Source of the DNA: Rebecca billardiae RCC1528
Taxonomy: Eukaryota; Haptophyta
Direction: 5' to 3'
Assembly: GCA_965240325.2 (NCBI GenBank)
Contig: OZ251248.1
Span: 248,001 to 312,000 of the forward strand
DNA: 64,000 nucleotides
This document shows positions 10,472-20,249 of the stretch, piece by piece. Positions within the stretch are counted from its first letter, which is position 1; each line of letters opens with the position of its first letter. Position numbers and translations under genes: made by a program. The notes under the pieces are model-generated. The model was not told the DNA's origin, searched no databases, and saw only the letters and a program-made list of their open reading frames with translations.

Positions 10472-12512
10472 TCACGAGGGCGGCCTGGAAGCCATGGGCT
10501 GGAGGAGTGAGGCCGTCTGTGCCAGAGGGCTGGCGGTCGGCGGCGGATCGGCTGTCCTCGGCGCCCCATGTAGCTGCTCGCGCAGGCGGTGTTGGTGGTG
10601 CTCGGCCGCCGCCGGCGCGACGTGACACTCGGCCGTCGCACACGCAGCCCACGACCCCGCCGCGGGCGGCATGATTGGCAGCGGCTGCGCCGTGCCGTTG
10701 GCGCCACTCTCGGCGTCGGCGTGCACGCGCGGCACCCTGCCAGGCACGGGTGCCGGGGTGATTGGCGCCGCAGGGTGCAACGCCGCTGGACGGGAGCCCC
10801 CGCTCTCTGCTGGCCGCGGGGAGAGCGTCATGCGCGCGCTGAGACCGGACATGCTCCAGGATCGGGCGCGCGCCTCCGCCCCGCCAAAACTGCCGCCGCC
10901 GCCGCCGCCGCCGCCCGAGTTGCGGCCGCTCGCGCCGCCGCCAAACGAGCCGCTGCCGCCGAACTGTGCGCTCTTGCGCCGCGTGCCGCAGTCAGAGCAC
11001 GGCCCGCGCTGCGCCTGCGGGCTGTCCAGGTCCAGCTCGGCGAGCCCGAGCCGAATCTCGTCCGGTCCGATGCAAGAGCCCGCAGTGGCGCCGACGTCGA
11101 CGCCGGCCGCGGCCGCGGCGCCAGCCGGGCACGCGGGCGCCGCCGCCGAGTCAGCGTCATCGCCGGCGACTGCGACGTCTGATCTGTCTTTTGCGCGCGG
11201 CTCGGGCGCGCAGCCAGCGCCGCCCCGCAGCATGCGCGGCTCGGCGACGGGGCGCATGTCCCACGGGTGGTGCGCCGAGGTGGCCGTGAGCACGGGCGTC
11301 TGCTGCGCGAGCGCGAGCGCCTGAGCCTGCAAGTGCTGCGCCGTGGCGGAGGGCGTTCGGCTGGCGCCCTCGCCATCGTCGCTCGCAGCGCTCGAGTCCG
11401 CCTTGGCCGCGCGCGCCTCGCAGTATGTGAAGAAGCGGCGCATCCGGTTGAAGAACTCGGGCGCGTCCACCTCGATCACGTCCTCGTGCGTCGCGCCCTC
11501 CGCCCAGTACGGCTCGTACCGCGCCTCCGCGGCGCACAGCCCGTGCAGCCTCCGGCCGTGCGCGCAGTCGACCGTCTCGTCGGCGGTGCCGTGGAGGATC
11601 AGCACAGGGTCGCGTACGCTGTGCGCGCCGCGCGCGCGCGGGCGGGGGCGCGCGCGCGCGCGAGGGCGCGGCGGTCAGCGCGGCGGAACGCCCGGTCGGC
11701 GCGCCCGCGCCCACCGCGCGCGCGCGCGGCGCGGCAGGCAGGCAGGCAGGCAGGCGCTCACTGCTGCACGAGAGACGCATTGGGGTAGGGCTCAAGACAG
11801 GCGTACACGCGGTGCGGCGCGCAGCAGCCGTCGATGCGCGTGATCACCTGCGGCGGCGCGCGGGGCGGCGCGCGGCGGTGAGGCCGCGCGCGCGCGCGCG
11901 CCGCCCCGCGCCCGCGCCGCGCTCCCGGACCCACACCTGCAGTCCGGCCGCGATCGGCGAGTGCAGGACTACCCCCAGGAACCGATGCCTGCTCGCCGCG
12001 AACAGAGCGGGGTACGAACCGATCGACTGGCCGTAGGCGATGACCTGGCGCGCGGGGTTGATCCCGCGCGCGAGGAGGTGCTCGTACGCCGCGAGCACGT
12101 CCGCGCGCTGCGTGTGGTTCCGCGCCGACGCCGCCTGCGCCGTCGGGCCGTACCCGCTATACTCATATCCGAGGATGTTGACGCCTAGCCGATCGGAAAG
12201 TTCCTCGAAGTAGCGGTAGAGGAAGCCGCAGTCGACGGCGTTGGAGTGCGAGTAGAGCAGCGTGATCGAGGCGTTGAGCCGGCGGAAGAAGAACGCGGGG
12301 ATGCGCACGCCGCCGTGCGAGCTCAGCTCAACCACCTGCGCGCGCGTGCGCGTGAGGCTACTCACGCCGTATGCAGGGAAGTAGAAAGGGTTCAGCTTGC
12401 ACACGAGGTTGTTGTCGGCGGTGCGCTCGACGGCGTAGGAGGAGGGCGACGGGGGGAAGTAGGCGAACTCGCCCGCGAGCTCCGACGCGCTGCAGCCCTT
12501 GCGGCACCACAT
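10472..12512 (-). CDS. ABHD17-like alpha/beta serine hydrolase with a long disordered tail
   Basis: Proposed exons on the minus strand are 12512-11937, 11847-11762 and 11618-10472 (602 codons). All introns are GT-AG and the frame is continuous across both junctions. Visible motifs are the nucleophile elbow YGQSIGSYPA (GxSxG), the acid in LILHGTADETVD, and the histidine in EGATHEDV, in the order and spacing of ABHD17/FAM108 enzymes, which in animals remove palmitate from proteins such as Ras and PSD-95. The short N-terminus MWCRKGC has two cysteines, like the palmitoylated Cys cluster of ABHD17. An acceptor at 12543 (CCACAG) would allow an extra upstream exon, so the start is uncertain. Beyond the catalytic domain the last about 280 residues are Ala/Gly/Pro/Ser-rich and probably disordered, which is unusual for the family. 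The gene is divergent from the aldo-keto reductase. Confidence 0.8.
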
Positions 12513-12934
12513 CACGCCGATGAGCGTCGAGACGACGCAGCCCTGTGGCAGGCAGCCGCGCCGATGCGCGACACGCGCCGGTCGCCGCGCCGCCGCGGGG
12601 CGAGGGCACGGCCCACGAGCGCCACGCGCGTCGGCGGGCGGAGCGCACGCCTTCGGGCGTGCCACGCGCACGCGCGCGGCCGGAGCGCGCACGCGCGGGC
12701 GCGACGGGCGCACCATCGCGCGCGCCCGTGCACAGTATGGCCTCACGCGCCACCGGCCTCACGCGCCCATATTCTCATTCCCACGGCTGCCCAGGCCAAA
12801 CCGAAAGGCCATCGCGCGCCCCCATGCTGGTCAGAATTGAGAATGCGCACGGGGCAAGCCGGGCGTGAGTTTTTCGGCGCTGCGCGGCGCGGCCTCTCGA
12901 TCGTGACCGATCGATCAGTGGCGGAGCGCGGTCC

Positions 12935-14372
12935 ATGGGCGCGCCCGCCGGCGGTCTGCTGCGTGTGCTAGGCTCGCACCTCGGCGCGAGCGCGTTCGCG
13001 GTGCTGATGATCGGCGTGCTGATCAACCGCGTCAAGGCGCAGCGCGTGCTGCCCCGCGCGTACCGCGCCGAGCCCATGCCGACCGTCCAGCTCAGCTCCG
13101 GCCACAAGATGCCGCAGCTCGGGCTGGGCACGTGGAAGTCGGCAAAGGGCGAGGTGGCCGCGGCGGTGCGGCACGCGATCTCGGTGGGGTACCGGCACAT
13201 CGACTGCGCAGCAGTGTACGCCAACGAGCACGAGGTCGGCCACGCGCTCCACGAGGCGCTCTCCTCCGGCGCCGTGCGCCGCGAGGAGTTGTTCGTCACA
13301 AGCAAGCTGTGGAATTCAATGCACGCGCCGAGCGACGTGCCCAAGGCGCTGAAGAAGACGCTGCGCGACCTGAGGCTGGAGTACCTCGACCTATACCTGA
13401 TCCACTGTGCGCCGCCGCGCCGCGCGCGCGCGCGAGCGGTCGGCCCACCCCGAGGCGCCGCGCTCCGAGCCGCACTCCCGCCCTTAACCATCGGTCACGC
13501 GAACGCCCGCGCGCGCCCGCGCGCACAGGGCCCGTCACGGGCAAGGCGGGGAACAAGCTCACGCCCTCGATCGCCGAGACGTGGGCCGCGATGGAGGCCC
13601 TCGTGCGCCAGGGCACGGTCCGCTCGATCGGCGTCTCCAACTTCTCGGAGCGCAAGCTGCGCGAGCTGCTCCAGACTGCTGTGATCAAGCCGGCGGTCAA
13701 CCAGGTCGAGCTGCACCCGCTCTGGCGGCAGGTGAGTGTGTGTGCGCGCGCGTGTGCGTGTGTGTGTGTGCGGCCGTGGGCGCGTGCGGCCGCGTGTGCA
13801 AGGGAGGTGGGCGGGCGAGCCGGCGCGCGCGGCTGGGAGGGAGAGGGCGCGCGGCGCGCGGGCGTCAGGCGCGGCCCGCCGGGCGCTGTGTGTGCCCGCC
13901 GCGCCGCCGCCTGCTGCTGCACATCGGCCCGACCCAACGCCGCCGCGCGGCCCGCGCGCCGTCCTGCGCGCCGCCGCCCCTCCAGGACGGCCTGCTCGCC
14001 GCGTGCACCTCGATGGGCGTGCGCATGACCGCGTACAGCCCTCTCGGATCCCCGGACTCTGCGCACATCTTTAAGCACGACGGCGCGAAGCTGCTGCAGC
14101 ACCCGACCGTGCAGGCGGTCGCCGAGCGCCGCGGCCGGAGCGCGGGGCAGGTGCTCATCCGCTGGGCGCTGCAGCGCGGCACCGTCGTCATCCCCAAGTC
14201 CGTGCACGCGAGGCGCATCGAGCAGAACCTCGACGTTCTCTCGTGGTCCCTCTCGGAGGAAGACATGGCGCAGCTCTCCAGCCTTGAGCCGCAGCACCGC
14301 ATGATTGCGGGGCACATGTGGCTCTCGCCTAAGGGGCCGTACCGCACGATGGCTGACCTGTGGGACGAGTGA
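12935..14372 (+). CDS. aldo-keto reductase with an N-terminal membrane anchor
   Basis: Proposed exons are 12935-13406, 13529-13731 and 13986-14372, giving 353 residues. The splice junctions rebuild conserved motifs: YLIH joins W-P across intron 1 (CACT|GTGCGC...CACAG|GG). Family signatures seen are GLGTWKS, the catalytic tetrad (Asp and Tyr in [11 protein letters not shown], Lys in VTSKLWNS, His in LYLIHW), [25 protein letters not shown] and the NADPH-binding [17 protein letters not shown] enzymes reduce aldehydes and ketones with NADPH. Residues about 8-32 are hydrophobic ([13 protein letters not shown]), predicting a signal anchor and so a membrane-associated or ER/plastid-targeted enzyme, unlike the usual cytosolic forms. 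The substrate cannot be inferred. Intron 2 contains a GT/GC-rich tract. Confidence 0.92.
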
Positions 14373-14946
14373 GCGCGGCGATCAGCGAGCCGTGACGTGA
14401 CGCTGCGCGGGTCTCGGAGTCGGCCAGCCCTGCTAGTAGAACTAGTAGCTCAGAAACGCGGCGGTTATTATTATATATAATATAGTATAATATTATATAT
14501 ATATCGATATATAACTGACGCGCAGAAGATCGTGGTTATAAATAAAATAAAATATGCCGGCCCGCGCAGCGGGGTCCGACTCTGCTAGCTGACAAGGCGC
14601 GTCTTGCTCAGATCATCATTATTACATCGTCCGAGTGATGGCTCGTCAGCTAGGCGCGCAACCTGGCGTCGACGACCTAACGTAAACTCCGGTCGCGAGC
14701 GCGAGCAGGCTGCTGCGCGCGGCAGTAGCCGCGGCTGTCAGTGTCGCCAGCCCGGGCCGGCCCGCGTGGCGGGGCACCTCGTGCAGATGATGATGAGGCG
14801 GTCGTGGTAAACGTAGGCTCCGCCGACGGCAGCGGTCGGCGGTCGTCAGCTGCACTGCCCCTGCCGCCGAGCACTCGCCTGAACGTCTTCGCCCGAGCTG
14901 TGCGCGTTGCTCTTGGATACTTGAAACCGTTGTCGGCGCGTGTTGA
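14373..14946. other. intergenic, convergent gene ends
   Basis: This is the space between the 3' ends of the aldo-keto reductase and the RTX protein gene. An AT-rich microsatellite-like stretch lies at 14466-14515 (attattatatataat and relatives). No gene is recognised. Confidence 0.6.
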
Positions 14947-16306
14947 TCACAGCCACCGTTTGATCTTCCGCACGATCTTCCGGACAATGTGTCGAACCGT
15001 CGGGCGCAGGAAATCGGAATAGAGCCCATCCCAGCCGCAGAAGCAAGGCAGAGGTCCGCCAAACAACGGGCTGTGGTAGCTGCAGTCATCCGAGCACGGC
15101 GTCGGCGTCGGCGTCGGCGATGGGACCGGCGTCGGCGTCGGCGAGGGGACTGGCGTCGGCGTCGGCGAGGGGACCGGCGTCGGCGTCGGCGAGGGGACCG
15201 GCGTCGGCGTCGGCGAGGGGACCGGCGTCGGCGTCGGCGATGGGACCGGCGTCGGCGTCGGCGATGGGACCGGCGTCGGCGTCGGCGATGGGACCGGCGT
15301 CGGTGTAGGCGATGGGACCGGCGTTGGAGTCGGTGAGGGCTCGGGGGTCGGCGATGGGGTCGTCGCAAAGATAGAGCGCTGGTTCGGGTAGAGCAGGTCT
15401 AGGCCCATGTCGTAGCTCCTGATCGTATCGCCCTCGCTCATAGAAAAGTAGATCTTGTCCTGAACACCGTTCGCGGCAAAGATCATGTCCGCACCTGGAT
15501 CGACGCGCGTGATCAGCACGGCGCGTGGCCGCGTGAGTGAGTGAGGCGGCGCGCAGCATCAGTGTTGGCGCGCAGGGGCGTCGCGCTTGAATATCCGCAC
15601 CTGGACCGCCGTCGATGATGTCGCCGCCCGTCGGAGTGGCGGAACCCCCGAATTCATAGTTGAAAATATAGTCGTCGCCAGGTCCCCCGAGCAGAATGTC
15701 AGAGCCAAACTGGTCCTCAATAAAGTCGTCTCCGCCCTGGCCCCGAATCACGTCGTCGCCGGGACCACCATTCAGGGGGAAACCTTCGGTACCGTCATCC
15801 CCGTCGCCGGCGTTGAGGGTGTCGTTGCCGGCCGAGCCCAGCAGCAAGTCGCTGCCATCGCCACCCTCCAGAAGATCGTTGCCGGCGCCGCCAGTGAGCC
15901 AATCACTACCGCCGTAGCCGAGGAGGTGGTCGTTGCCGGCATCGCCGTACAGCGTGTCCGCATTCGCGTGGCCGTAGATGATGTCGTCGCCATCCAAACC
16001 GTGCGTCAGGATGTAGTCTGTGGAGCCATCAGGCACGTTAGGCGCGAAGATCACGTCGTCGTCGTCAGTGCCCGTGCAATTCTCCGCACCGTTGGCAACT
16101 TGCTCGGTGCAGTTGACGTACGCAAGCTTGCGGCGCGGTGACTCGTCTTCCTCGAGCAGGGCGACGAGGTGAGCGGCGCCGGGGCTCGTCGGTGAGTTAG
16201 GCGCACCGACACGACGATCGTCACCGGCGGGATCCAGCGGCGATGATGCGGCCGCCGCGAGCGTGCCGAGGAGGAGGGCTCCGAGAGCGGCAGTGCCGCG
16301 CACCAT
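14947..16306 (-). CDS. secreted RTX (hemolysin-type Ca-binding repeat) protein with a Pro/Thr-rich repeat
   Basis: Exons 16306-15601 and 15494-14947 give 417 residues, and the intron junction restores [13 protein letters not shown]. An N-terminal signal peptide ([20 protein letters not shown]) is followed, around residues 75-245, by repeated glycine/aspartate nonapeptides ([29 protein letters not shown]), the Ca-binding beta-roll typical of bacterial RTX proteins. After a short [14 protein letters not shown] stretch come about ten copies of PVPSPTPT, encoded by a 24-bp tandem repeat, then a Cys-containing segment and a basic C-terminus ([12 protein letters not shown]). I infer an extracellular or cell-surface protein. 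RTX repeats alone do not mean toxicity and no enzymatic or pore-forming domain is seen. The bacterial-type repeat in an intron-bearing algal gene suggests old transfer. The first in-frame ATG is at 16306; the frame upstream lacks a better one. Confidence 0.85.
15105..15340 (-). repeat. 24-bp tandem repeat inside the RTX gene
   Basis: About ten near-identical copies of a 24-bp unit (plus strand ggcgtcggcgtcggcgakgg with small changes) encode PVPSPTPT. The central copies differ only at one or two positions (gaggggac versus gatgggac), which indicates recent expansion or homogenisation. Copy number is likely to vary between strains. Confidence 0.9.
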
Positions 16307-17741
16307 CTCGTCGGGGGCGGGTGGAGGGGGCACGCACAGCGGCTCGTGCGACTTCTGATGGTTGAATTATCCAACGCTGAACAGGCGCGGACTACCCGCA
16401 CGCGCCAGAGTAACGGATCTGGCTGATGAGAACGATGCTGCTGATTATTGGCGTTGTTCCGACACCAATCGAGGGGGTTGAAAAGGTTACCCCGCGTAAG
16501 CACTGTACCCTCATCCAAGCGTGCCTCATCATCACATTTGTGGTACAGTACTGGTATGCATGTTCCCGCGGTTATCCCCTGATGATATTGACGACGCGCG
16601 CGACTGCGTAAAGCGAAACGGCAGCCGCGCCGGCCCATCATCGTTTATGTCGCAAACTTCTCATTATTATTATATGACCGCGGAGCCTGGTGAGTGAATG
16701 ATGGCTTCGTGTGAAACAAAGCCTTATACAATATGTACCTGCCAAGAAGTACTGCCCCCAGTCCCCCACTTGAGGGCGCGTCAATGTCGTATCGTATCAA
16801 TAACATTGTCACTGATTACGACCGTGTGTATTCCGTTACGGCAGGTTGCCGCTTCAATACGCGACGCCGACGATGAACTGGATGAACGTCGTACTAAGTA
16901 TGGGGGTACTGTACGAAAATGATGGTGCGCGCTCGGCGGGCAGGTGGACGCGGCGAGAGGGTGCGCGATCGCTGAGAGGCATCTTCGTATAAGGCGTATA
17001 AGCACCTTCGTGGGCCAGGCCCATAGCTCCATCGCCGCCGCTCTTCCCGGTTGGCCGCTTCTGTCTCTGAACAGTGAACTGCCTTCTCGCGCGCCACGGT
17101 CAGACGGCGTCCAAACGGAGCGCCAAACGAGTGCGAGTCGGTTTACGAACATGCCCCCGCCCCCGAAGCACAACGTTTTGAGCTGGGGTGCTAAGCAGTA
17201 AGCCGCCTCTGAGCAGGCGCTCGTGTCGCTGTGGCGTGGCAAGGGGGTTCGTGTGCGGTCCACGTCAGGCGGGGTGATGGGAGCCGCACCCACCGGCCGA
17301 CTCTCAACTCTCAAGCTGCCAGCCGCCCAGCCAGTGCCCGTAGTAATAGTGCTCGGACGTCGCACTCCGTCTCCGAGCTTGCTTGATGAGATCCATCATG
17401 TGGGCTTCCTGTGTGACGTTGGCAATGAGGAGGATGCAATTGCGCAGCGCGGGGTGCGCACGGCGCGCATGCGGTCGACGACGCCGATTCAGACGATGAA
17501 ACATGACCGCCACGACTCCTGCCGAGCTCCTGGCTGACTTGCACTTGCCAATCACGCCGAGCATGAGTGCTGTCTAAGCAAGGAGCCTGCGAGCCGCCAA
17601 GCGCGTTGTCACTTGCGACTGGCAGGTGAGTGATGAGTTCAGCGCGATGAGGCAGGTGAACGCGCGCAGACCAATGCGTGCAGTACGTACACCGCCTACA
17701 ACCATCTCGGCTGACCGCCAACATCAACAATAACATGCTTG
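16307..17741. other. intergenic, no recognised gene
   Basis: Minus-strand frames such as 16781-17365 and 17311-17736 are open but show no domain. The sequence is of more balanced base composition than the genes. No repeats match elsewhere in the window that I could see. Confidence 0.5.
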
Positions 17742-18190
17742 AAGCAGCTGCCAGGCGTGCATGGTCGGGGTGTCACTCGGGCACCGGTGGCCAGCCTAGC
17801 CGCACCACTGCAGCTTGCTTGCGCCTGCTCGGCGCGCCGCCACGTGATTCCATCGGTGCACAGCTGGCCATGGACCTTCCGTCCAGTGAGCTGGTTGATG
17901 CGCCGTCGCGCTGCCCTCGGACCAAAACAGCCAGGCAGCGGCGAAGCCAGTCAGCGCTGGTTGGCTGGCGCAGCACATTTGCCATTCCCCTGACAGCACT
18001 AGTCATGCTGGGCTGCACCGCCAGCACCCAGTGCCAGTGGTGCAGCCCAGCCGCTGTGCACCGATGGAATCACCTGGCGGCGCGCCCGGAGCCAGGCGCG
18101 AGCAAGCTGCAGTGGTGCGGCTAGGCTGGCCACCGGTGCGTCCGGTGCCCGCGTGACACCCCGACCATGCAAGCCTGGCCGAGCTGCTTT
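17742..18190. mobile_element. foldback / MITE-like element with long inverted arms
   Basis: The left arm starts aagcagctgccaggcgtgca and the right arm ends with its complement (tgcaagcctggccgagctgctt). The arms match for about 130 bp, covering catggtcggggtgtcac, ggccagcctagccgcacc and gccgccaggtgattcc-type blocks. The right arm has a 12-nt insertion (ggtgcgtccggt) relative to the left. The roughly 170-bp centre holds a smaller inverted pair (gctgggctgcacc / ggtgcagcccagc). It has no coding capacity. A 26-nt G run begins 10 bp beyond its right edge. I could not identify a clear target-site duplication. Confidence 0.75.
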
Positions 18191-18200
18191 ACCGAATGGC

Positions 18201-18226
18201 GGGGGGGGGGGGGGGGGGGGGGGGGG
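18201..18226. repeat. poly(G) run, 26 nt
   Basis: An uninterrupted run of 26 G bases at 18201-18226 directly follows the foldback element. Homopolymers this long are unstable and error-prone in assemblies. On one strand it could form a G-quadruplex. Confidence 0.9.
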
Positions 18227-18483
18227 CGGTTGTCACAGTCAAGACGACGCGGTATTTTGCGTCGTATTACAAGCCCCTTGGTCAGTAACAGTCGTCAGAC
18301 GAACCACGACCACATCCACGTACCGAGAAGTCTGCGAGAACCATCACAACTATGATAACGGTCCCTGTCCGCCATACGCATACATACAGCGGCCGGTCGG
18401 ATGTACCGCCTCACTGTTACCGTAAGTGTGCACGTTACTAGCATACCGTTTACTGTTCGACAGTACAAACTGTACGGGCACGG

Positions 18484-18750
18484 TACAGTTTACTAACTAA
18501 GAATAAGTGACGCACACAGCCTCAGGCAGGCGAGATCGACGCCCGCCAACTGTCACCGCCCATGAAGCCGTCGCCGATGGAGGCCGCTCGAGCGACTTCG
18601 TGTCAGGCGAGGCAGATGGCGCCAGTGCGAGGCGAGGCAGACGCTCGCCTGCCTCGCCTCGCACTGGCGCCATCTGCCTCGCCTGACACGAAGTCGCTCG
18701 AGTGGCCTCCGATGGCTGCGCCGCCGGGAAATTCGTTCAGCCAATGGGGT
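18484..18750 (+). repeat. short dispersed repeat R, copy 1, interrupted by a palindrome
   Basis: The unit runs from acagtttactaa-gaataag through caggcaggcgag, gcccgccaactgtcaccgcc and catgaagccgtcgccgatgg, then resumes at ctgcgccgccgg-gaaattcgttcag. The same sequence without interruption is at 45781-45954, and inverted at 24897-25064. Here it is split by the 128-bp palindromic insertion and ends about 60 bp before the dioxygenase start codon. It is non-coding as far as I can see. Confidence 0.8.
18581..18708. mobile_element. 128-bp palindromic insertion with 7-bp target duplication
   Basis: The insert begins aggccgctcgagcgacttcg and ends with its near-perfect complement (cgaagtcgctcgagtggcct), giving two arms of about 60 bp around an 8-nt spacer (acgctcgc). 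The 7-mer ccgatgg sits on both sides (18574-18580 and 18709-18715). The uninterrupted repeats at 45781 and 24897 show only one ccgatgg at that point, so the empty site is preserved within this window. This is direct evidence of an insertion by a very short TIR-type element, with no coding capacity. Confidence 0.85.
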
Positions 18751-18809
18751 ATGTACCCCCATACGGCTCAGTTACCCCCGTACATCGGCTGGCCGCCCGC
18801 CGCACCACG

Positions 18810-20249
18810 ATGCCGGCCGCCCACGCGCCGCTGCTCATCTCCCTCGCGCTTGGCCTCGCGGGGCAGCGCGTCCGCCCGGGCGAGCGCGGCGCTCTCCGGC
18901 GCGCGGCGGCGCCCTTCGACGCGGCTGCTGCTTCGCCGCTCGCACGCCCTGGTGGCGCCGCCCGTGCGGACGTCTCGCTCTCGGCAGCGCCGACGACGCC
19001 GGTGGCCGCGCCTGCCACGCCGTTCGCGCGCTCGGACGAGCCGCTCGGCGACAGCCCGATCTTACTCAACCCGCTGTGGTTCTCGGTGTGGGGCCTCACA
19101 CCGCCCGGCCCCGCTCCGGCGCCGTCGGCCAGGTCGGGCAAGGGCAAGGCCAAGGGCGGCAAGGCCAAGGGCGGCAAGGCCAAGGCGGGCGGGTTTGGCG
19201 TGGCTGCAGCCGCGACGGCGGCGGCGGACGAGCCCTCATACTGCGAGCTGCCGCCGCCGGGCTACCTCTCGGTCGTCCGAGCCGACGCAGGCGCCGCGGA
19301 GGCCGCGGCGGCTGACGACGCGCGACTCGCGGCGCTCGGCGAGGCCGCGCGAGAGACGATCGACGCGCTACTCCCGGAGACAGGCGCCGTGCTGCTCCGC
19401 GGGCTGCCGATGCGCTCCGCCGAGGCGTTCGGCACGTTCTGGCGCGCGTGCCTCGCCAAGGCGCCGCCGCTTGAGGAGGGCACGTACTCGTCGCTCGGCC
19501 CCTCCGCCGGCCGTGCCAAGCTCGCAGGCATCGACACCGCGACCAACGTGCCTCCTGAGTTCCTACTGCTGTGCCACAACGAGCTCTGCTACAACCCGAC
19601 GACTGTCGAGCGCATCGCGCTCTACTGCGTGCAGGAGGCGGCGCTGTGCGGGCACTCGCTCGTCGCGCGCAACGCCGACCTCGCGCACAGCCACTCGCCC
19701 GCGGTCCGGGAGTTCGTGCGCGCGCACGGCGGGCTGCTGTATGAGCGCCGCTACTTCGATGCGGCCGCCAAGGCGCGCGGCGGCGCGAGCGCCGGCGGCG
19801 CCGGTGGCGCGCAGGGCTCCTGGCAGGAGAAGTGCTCGCTCCCCGCCGACGCGACGCGCGCTGACGCCGAGGCCTTCTTCGCGCGGATGGGCTTCACGCC
19901 CGAGCAGCTCAGCTGGGACGAGGACGGCGGGCTGGTCGTAAGTAACGTGCACCCGGGCTACGTGCGCGACCCTGCATCGGGCGAGGAGATGTGGTGGAAC
20001 ATCGCGCACACCGGCTCGATCAAGGCGGCGGACGGCACGCCCTTCCCGAAGAAGCTCGTGGCGGAGATCCAGCGCACCGGCTGGGAGCACACGTACGCCT
20101 TCAAGCTGCTCGCTGGCGACTGGCTCGTGCTCGACAACATCCGCATGCAGCACGGCCGGTTGCCGTACATGCAGGAGCCAGAGCGTCCGCGCACGCTGCT
20201 CACCGTGTACAGCACGCCCATGCCGTCGAGTGCTGCTGAGGAGTGCTAA
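18810..20249 (+). CDS. TauD/TfdA-like Fe(II)/2-oxoglutarate dioxygenase
   Basis: An intronless frame of 479 residues from the ATG at 18810, chosen because it opens a signal- or transit-like N-terminus (MPAAHAPLLISLALGLAGQ); the frame also extends upstream through the repeat. A Gly/Lys-rich linker (GKGKAKGGKAKGG) precedes the domain. From about residue 210 the TauD-like fold is visible: GAVLLRGLPM, then the metal-binding HNELCY (H-x-E form), and near the C-terminus DNIRMQHGRLPY with the distal His, followed by the 2-oxoglutarate Arg in RTLLTVYS. Such enzymes hydroxylate or desaturate small molecules using O2 and 2-oxoglutarate. The Glu in place of the more common Asp occurs in many eukaryotic TauD-like proteins (TMLH/BBOX-related and clavaminate synthase-like groups). 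The substrate is unknown. A CCAAT is present at about 18741. Confidence 0.85.
   Translation: MPAAHAPLLISLALGLAGQRVRPGERGALRRAAAPFDAAAASPLARPGGAARADVSLSAAPTTPVAAPATPFARSDEPLGDSPILLNPLWFSVWGLTPPGPAPAPSARSGKGKAKGGKAKGGKAKAGGFGVAAAATAAADEPSYCELPPPGYLSVVRADAGAAEAAAADDARLAALGEAARETIDALLPETGAVLLRGLPMRSAEAFGTFWRACLAKAPPLEEGTYSSLGPSAGRAKLAGIDTATNVPPEFLLLCHNELCYNPTTVERIALYCVQEAALCGHSLVARNADLAHSHSPAVREFVRAHGGLLYERRYFDAAAKARGGASAGGAGGAQGSWQEKCSLPADATRADAEAFFARMGFTPEQLSWDEDGGLVVSNVHPGYVRDPASGEEMWWNIAHTGSIKAADGTPFPKKLVAEIQRTGWEHTYAFKLLAGDWLVLDNIRMQHGRLPYMQEPERPRTLLTVYSTPMPSSAAEEC

Noticed and set aside
13732-13985. Coding extension of the aldo-keto reductase through its second intron
   Set aside because: The frame is open, but the sequence is GT/GC-rich low complexity and the conserved [11 protein letters not shown] to [11 protein letters not shown] continuity requires splicing.
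14947-16306. RTX toxin
   Set aside because: Only the generic Ca-binding repeat is present. There is no acylation, pore-forming or enzymatic domain, and the eukaryotic signal peptide and Pro/Thr rod point to a structural protein.
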